DNA from: Candidatus Contendibacter sp. | GTDB taxonomy: Bacteria > Pseudomonadota > Gammaproteobacteria > Competibacterales > Competibacteraceae | Assembly (NCBI GenBank): GCA_029624675.1 | Contig: JARSSP010000015.1 | Span: 62,001-126,000, forward strand | DNA length: 64,000 bases | Direction: 5' to 3' | In this document: positions 60,681 to 64,000 of the stretch, in pieces | Layout of the letters: each line of letters begins with the position of its first letter | Position numbering within the stretch: position 1 is the stretch's first letter | The notes under the pieces: model-generated | The model's input: only the letters and a program-made list of their open reading frames with translations | The model's database searches: none | Told to the model about the DNA's origin: nothing | Translations under genes and position numbers: made by a program

Positions 60681-61786
60681 TCCTCATGAGGCAGGATGGT
60701 CTCCCAGTCACGCACCCAGTCCACGAACACCCGCTCGCCTTCGCGGAAGTCCAGATTCATGAGCGCCTGGTCGTCCTCGTTGAAGAACTGGGTGGTGGAC
60801 AGCGTATCGCCGCTGTCGAGGCGGATGGCCAAATCCACCGTGCTGCCCTTGTAGACCACGGCCTCGACCACCGCCGGGAACAGAGCGGCGCGTTCCTCGG
60901 CGCTACCCTCGTGCTCGCGCCAGATGCGCACATCTTCCGGACGCACGAGCACATGGACCCGATCACCGACCCCAAAGATATATTGAGACTTGAGATTGAC
61001 CACCCGGTCATGCAGGCGGATGTCGTAACGCGGCGGCGCGGCGGCCACCACCCGACCGGACAGGTTGTTAATTTCGCCGACGAAGCGGGCGACGAACAGG
61101 TTTTCGGGCGCTTCGTAAATCTGGCGGGGCGTGCCGAATTGCTCGATCCGGCCGGCGTTCATCACCGCCACGCGGTCGGACATGGACAGCGCCTCTTCCT
61201 GGTCGTGGGTCACGAAGATGAAGGTGATCCCCAGCCGGCGCTGCAACTGCTTGAGTTCAAGCTGCATCGCCTTGCGCAGCTTGTAGTCCAGGGCGCTCAG
61301 CGGCTCGTCCAACAACAGCACCCGCGGCTGGTTGACCACCGCCCGGGCAATCGCCACCCGCTGTTGCTGGCCGCCGGACAATTGCCCCGGTTTGCGTCCG
61401 GCGAAATCCTCCAGCTTGACCATCCGCAGCGTATCCATGACCCGGTCCCGCAACACTGGGCCCTTGACCCCCTTGACGCGGGGACCGAACGCCACGTTCT
61501 CAAACACGGTCAAATGTGGAAACAGCGCGTAGCTCTGAAACACGGTGTTGACCTGGCGTTGTTCGGGCGGCAAGGTTCGCATGTCCTGGCCACCGATCAA
61601 AATCTCGCCACCATTCGCCGGTTCGAATCCCGCTAGCAACCGTAGGATCGTAGTCTTGCCGCATCCGGACGGTCCCAGCAGGGTCAGAAACTCCCCCACT
61701 CGCACTTGCAAAGTGACGTTGCGCAGCACCGCATGGGCCGCGTAGGCCTTGGAAACATTCCGCAGTTCGATCACCCACTCGCTCAT
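60677..61786 (-). CDS. potA: Polyamine/spermidine ABC transporter ATP-binding protein PotA-like
   Basis: The 369-residue product has Walker A GPSGCGKTT (38-46), Q-loop TVFQSYALFPHLTVFENVAFG, signature LSGGQQQRVAIARA, Walker B VLLLDEPLSALD and switch His in FVTHDQEEALSMSDRVAVM. A C-terminal TOBE regulatory domain follows (GDRVHVLVRPEDVRI). It powers import through PotH-PotI. The ATG at 61786 is preferred to an upstream one at 61861 with no family similarity. The operon lacks the binding protein gene. Confidence 0.88.
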   Translation of the reverse strand: MSEWVIELRNVSKAYAAHAVLRNVTLQVRVGEFLTLLGPSGCGKTTILRLLAGFEPANGGEILIGGQDMRTLPPEQRQVNTVFQSYALFPHLTVFENVAFGPRVKGVKGPVLRDRVMDTLRMVKLEDFAGRKPGQLSGGQQQRVAIARAVVNQPRVLLLDEPLSALDYKLRKAMQLELKQLQRRLGITFIFVTHDQEEALSMSDRVAVMNAGRIEQFGTPRQIYEAPENLFVARFVGEINNLSGRVVAAAPPRYDIRLHDRVVNLKSQYIFGVGDRVHVLVRPEDVRIWREHEGSAEERAALFPAVVEAVVYKGSTVDLAIRLDSGDTLSTTQFFNEDDQALMNLDFREGERVFVDWVRDWETILPHEE

Positions 61787-61940
61787 AAGACCCTGCGTTC
61801 GTGGCTGTGGCAATAGACCTGGACGGATGAAAGCGTTGTCATACGGACAACCGCGCCGCAAGCGAAGCCCTCATCCCGGCGCATGGCTATAATATCGAAA
61901 ATCCCTTCCATCCTTCCCGACCGGGAAAAAAGGATTGCTC

Positions 61941-63575
61941 ATGCATCCCTCCCACTCCAAAGATCCCTTGCAGTGCTTGGACCAACTCAACCGGATCGGT
62001 ATCGCATTGTCCCGGGAGCGGGATACTCCGAAGCTGCTGGAAATCATCCTGACGGCGGCCAAAAACCTGCTGAACGCCGACGGTGGCACTCTGTATCGAC
62101 TGGACGAAGACCATCGGCAACTGCATTTCGAGGTGCTGCGCAACGACTCGCTCCAGCTCCACATGGGCGGGGCCGCCGGCGCGCCCATCCCCTTTCCGCC
62201 GATTCCCCTGTACGACGCGACCGGCCAGCCCAATAACAACATGGTGGTCACCTACGCCGTGCTGCACGACACGACGGTCGTGATCGACGATGCTTACGCG
62301 GATCAGGCGTTCGATTTTTCCGGCACGCACCGCTTCGACCAGAAGACCGGTTATCGCTCCCGCTCCTTTTTGACCGTGCCGATGAAGAATCACGAAGGTC
62401 GGATCATCGGCGTGTTCCAGTTGATCAACGCCCTCGACCCGGAAACCGGTCAAGTGCGCACGTTCTCGCCCGCCGACCGACACTTGGCGGAATCACTGGC
62501 TTCCCAGGCGGCCATCGCCTTGACCAACCATCAGTTGATCGCCCAGCTCCAAAATCTGTTCGAAGGACTGATCGAGCTGATCAACACCGCCATCGACCAT
62601 AAATCCCCCTACACCGGCGCGCATTGCCAACGGGTTCCGATCCTGACCATGATGATCGCCGAGGCGGCCCGCCGCTCCGACCGGGGGCGACTCAAGGATT
62701 TTCGTCCCACGCCCGAGGAATTGTACGAAATCAAGATTGCCGGCCTGTTGCACGACTGCGGCAAGATCACTACGCCGGTGCATGTGGTGGACAAGGCGAC
62801 CAAGTTGGAAACCCTGTTCGACCGCATCACCCTGGTGGACACTCGCTTTGAGGTGCTCAAGCGCGACGCCGAGATCGCGTTTTTGAACGACAAACTGGCG
62901 GCGCTGGAACGCGGCGACGCGGCGGCGATTCCGGTGCTGGAACAGCGGTTTCGGCAACGACTGGCCGAGTTGGACAGCGACCGGGAACACCTACGTCGCT
63001 GCAACACCGGCGGCGAGTTCATGCACCCCGAGGCGCAGGAACGGGTTCGGCGCATCGCCGCCTACCGCTGGGTTGGACCGGACGGCCAGGAAACCGATTT
63101 TCTGTCCGGGGACGAGGCGCGCAACCTCTGCATCGCCAGGGGCACCTTGAATCCGGACGAGCGCGCCGTCATCGAGGAACACGTCGCGCTGACCCTGCGC
63201 ATGCTGACCACCCTCCCCTGGCCCAACACGCTACGCAACGTACCCGAATACGCCGGCTGCCACCACGAACAACTCGACGGGCGCGGCTACCATCGCGGCC
63301 TGGGCGAAGCCCAATTGCCCACGCCCGCCCGCATCATCTGCCTGGCCGACGTGTTCGAGGCTCTGACCGCCAGCGACCGCCCCTACAAGCCCGGCAAACC
63401 GCTGAGTGAAGTCATGCACATTCTCGGTCAGATGGTTCGGGATCATCGAATCGATCCCGATCTGTTCGATGTCTTCGTCCGCGACGGCGTCTGGCTCGAT
63501 TACGCTCGACAGTACCTCCGGCCCGAGCAGATCGATGCGGTGGACGTGAGTCGGATTCCCGGTTACGTCCCCTGA
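61941..63575 (+). CDS. GAF and HD-GYP domain cyclic-di-GMP phosphodiesterase
   Basis: The 544-residue product has a GAF domain (about 25-195; LLNADGGTLYRLDED, SRSFLTVPMKNHEGRIIGVFQLIN) and an HD-GYP domain: LHDCGKITTP (270-279, His-Asp metal ligands) and HHEQLDGRGYHRGL (441-454). Between these halves lies an insert of about 120 residues with a coiled-coil stretch and RRCNTGGEFMHPEAQ. HD-GYP enzymes hydrolyse cyclic-di-GMP; GAF would sense a small ligand. AAAAAAGGA precedes the ATG at 61941. It is divergent from potA. Confidence 0.9.
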   Translation: MHPSHSKDPLQCLDQLNRIGIALSRERDTPKLLEIILTAAKNLLNADGGTLYRLDEDHRQLHFEVLRNDSLQLHMGGAAGAPIPFPPIPLYDATGQPNNNMVVTYAVLHDTTVVIDDAYADQAFDFSGTHRFDQKTGYRSRSFLTVPMKNHEGRIIGVFQLINALDPETGQVRTFSPADRHLAESLASQAAIALTNHQLIAQLQNLFEGLIELINTAIDHKSPYTGAHCQRVPILTMMIAEAARRSDRGRLKDFRPTPEELYEIKIAGLLHDCGKITTPVHVVDKATKLETLFDRITLVDTRFEVLKRDAEIAFLNDKLAALERGDAAAIPVLEQRFRQRLAELDSDREHLRRCNTGGEFMHPEAQERVRRIAAYRWVGPDGQETDFLSGDEARNLCIARGTLNPDERAVIEEHVALTLRMLTTLPWPNTLRNVPEYAGCHHEQLDGRGYHRGLGEAQLPTPARIICLADVFEALTASDRPYKPGKPLSEVMHILGQMVRDHRIDPDLFDVFVRDGVWLDYARQYLRPEQIDAVDVSRIPGYVP

Positions 63576-63787
63576 CCACCCACCATCGGCGGCAATCGGC
63601 CCATGGCATCCCAGGATGCCGCGCCACCCGACTCCATCCCCTGGAGTCGCTTCGATGGGCAAAGTCACGCGTTCCTTTTTCCACGCTTGCTTGCCGCCAG
63701 GAAGCGTGGAATGGCTCCGCTGGCTCCACCCACCACGCCAACGACCAAATCCGCCGAGTCCGCCGAGCCGGCGCCCATGGAATCGGG

Positions 63788-64000
63788 TTAGCGCTGGCAA
63801 CGCGGACAGTAGTACGTTGCCCGCTGGCCCACCCGGCACCGCTGGATCGGCTGGCCGCAAGCGACGCAGGGCACTCCATGACGATCATAGACACGCAGGG
63901 ATTGTTGAAAATATCCCGGCTCCCCATCGCCGCCGATGAAATCCCGCAAGGTCGTACCGCCCTGGCGAATCGCCTCGGTGAGAATCTCTCGGATCGCCAC
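63788..64000 (-). CDS. mutM: Formamidopyrimidine-DNA glycosylase MutM (Fpg), C-terminal end
   Basis: Only the last 70 residues lie in the window; the gene continues past the right edge. [29 protein letters not shown] and the zinc finger [10 protein letters not shown] to YYCPRCQR (two CxxC pairs) are diagnostic of MutM. It excises 8-oxoguanine and related lesions from DNA. The 212 bp between its stop and the phosphodiesterase gene hold no convincing gene. Confidence 0.93.
   Translation of the reverse strand: MAIREILTEAIRQGGTTLRDFIGGDGEPGYFQQSLRVYDRHGVPCVACGQPIQRCRVGQRATYYCPRCQR

Noticed and set aside
61617-61635. GGTTCGAATCCC, like a tRNA T-loop
   Set aside because: It lies inside the potA coding sequence and no acceptor stem or anticodon arm could be built around it.
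63603-63791. 62-codon plus-strand ORF between the phosphodiesterase and mutM
   Set aside because: Low-complexity Pro/Ala/Ser content, weak ribosome binding site and no recognisable family.

Overview
The window is a GC-rich, densely coded stretch of a bacterial chromosome. Gene content and gene pairs (bamD opposite rluD-pgeF, rph opposite yicC, fadI-fadJ, feoAB, mlaA, LpxL-type acyltransferase) point to a gammaproteobacterium. A GH133-type glycogen debranching enzyme, a carbohydrate-binding-like protein and beta-oxidation genes would fit a storage-polymer-accumulating lineage such as the Competibacter group, but that placement is inference. No rRNA, tRNA or CRISPR array was seen.

Layout. 1-2531: the end of a bacterial alpha-2-macroglobulin. 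2660-6318: a tight minus-strand operon (DUF1190 lipoprotein, glutathionylspermidine-synthase-like ATP-grasp, DUF350 membrane protein, nuclease-fold membrane protein, K+ channel with RCK domain). 6650-7579: a frameshifted relic of an AlbA/ATPase gene. 7599-13973: pspA and an 1883-residue polytopic membrane protein, again on the minus strand. With the 2660-6318 operon this resembles an enlarged version of the E. coli yjf cluster (PspA-like, DUF350, DUF1190, ATP-grasp) and is the most unusual set in the window. 14216-20487: fadI, fadJ, a Uma2 nuclease, and feoA-feoB behind a Fur-box-like site. 20495-26881: an esterase, a repeat-rich carbohydrate-binding-like protein, an HemG/HemY-like flavoprotein, a 2,4-dienoyl-CoA-reductase-like SDR, a cluster of palindromic repeats and the debranching enzyme.

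26890-34827 is a first defence block: a Res-like helicase-nuclease and a large DNA methyltransferase with a UPF0175 gene between them, then tenA, then a PIN/DUF104 toxin-antitoxin pair. 34873-44220 is core genome (pgeF, rluD, bamD, nitroreductase, cysK, DUF2505, hemW, an unknown gene, rdgB, rph, yicC). 44260-55790 is a second defence block: an integrase relic runs in frame into hsdM, followed by hsdS, an AlbA-HATPase gene, a DarT-DarG ADP-ribosylation pair, hsdR and a YgjP-type metallopeptidase, mostly joined by overlapping start and stop codons. Modification, restriction, toxin-antitoxin and regulatory genes thus form one transcription unit, interrupted only by a terminator-like palindrome between darT and darG.

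56195-61786 is a minus-strand run: potA-potH-potI (polyamine ABC importer without potD), then mlaA-DUF2007-acyltransferase-TAXI binding protein, mainly envelope lipid functions. 61941-63575 is a GAF plus HD-GYP cyclic-di-GMP phosphodiesterase, and 63788-64000 is the C-terminal end of mutM. Short GC-rich palindromes of one family recur between genes (22.3, 34.1, 37.5, 50.7 kb), and one copy lies in frame inside the giant membrane protein gene (12.8 kb).
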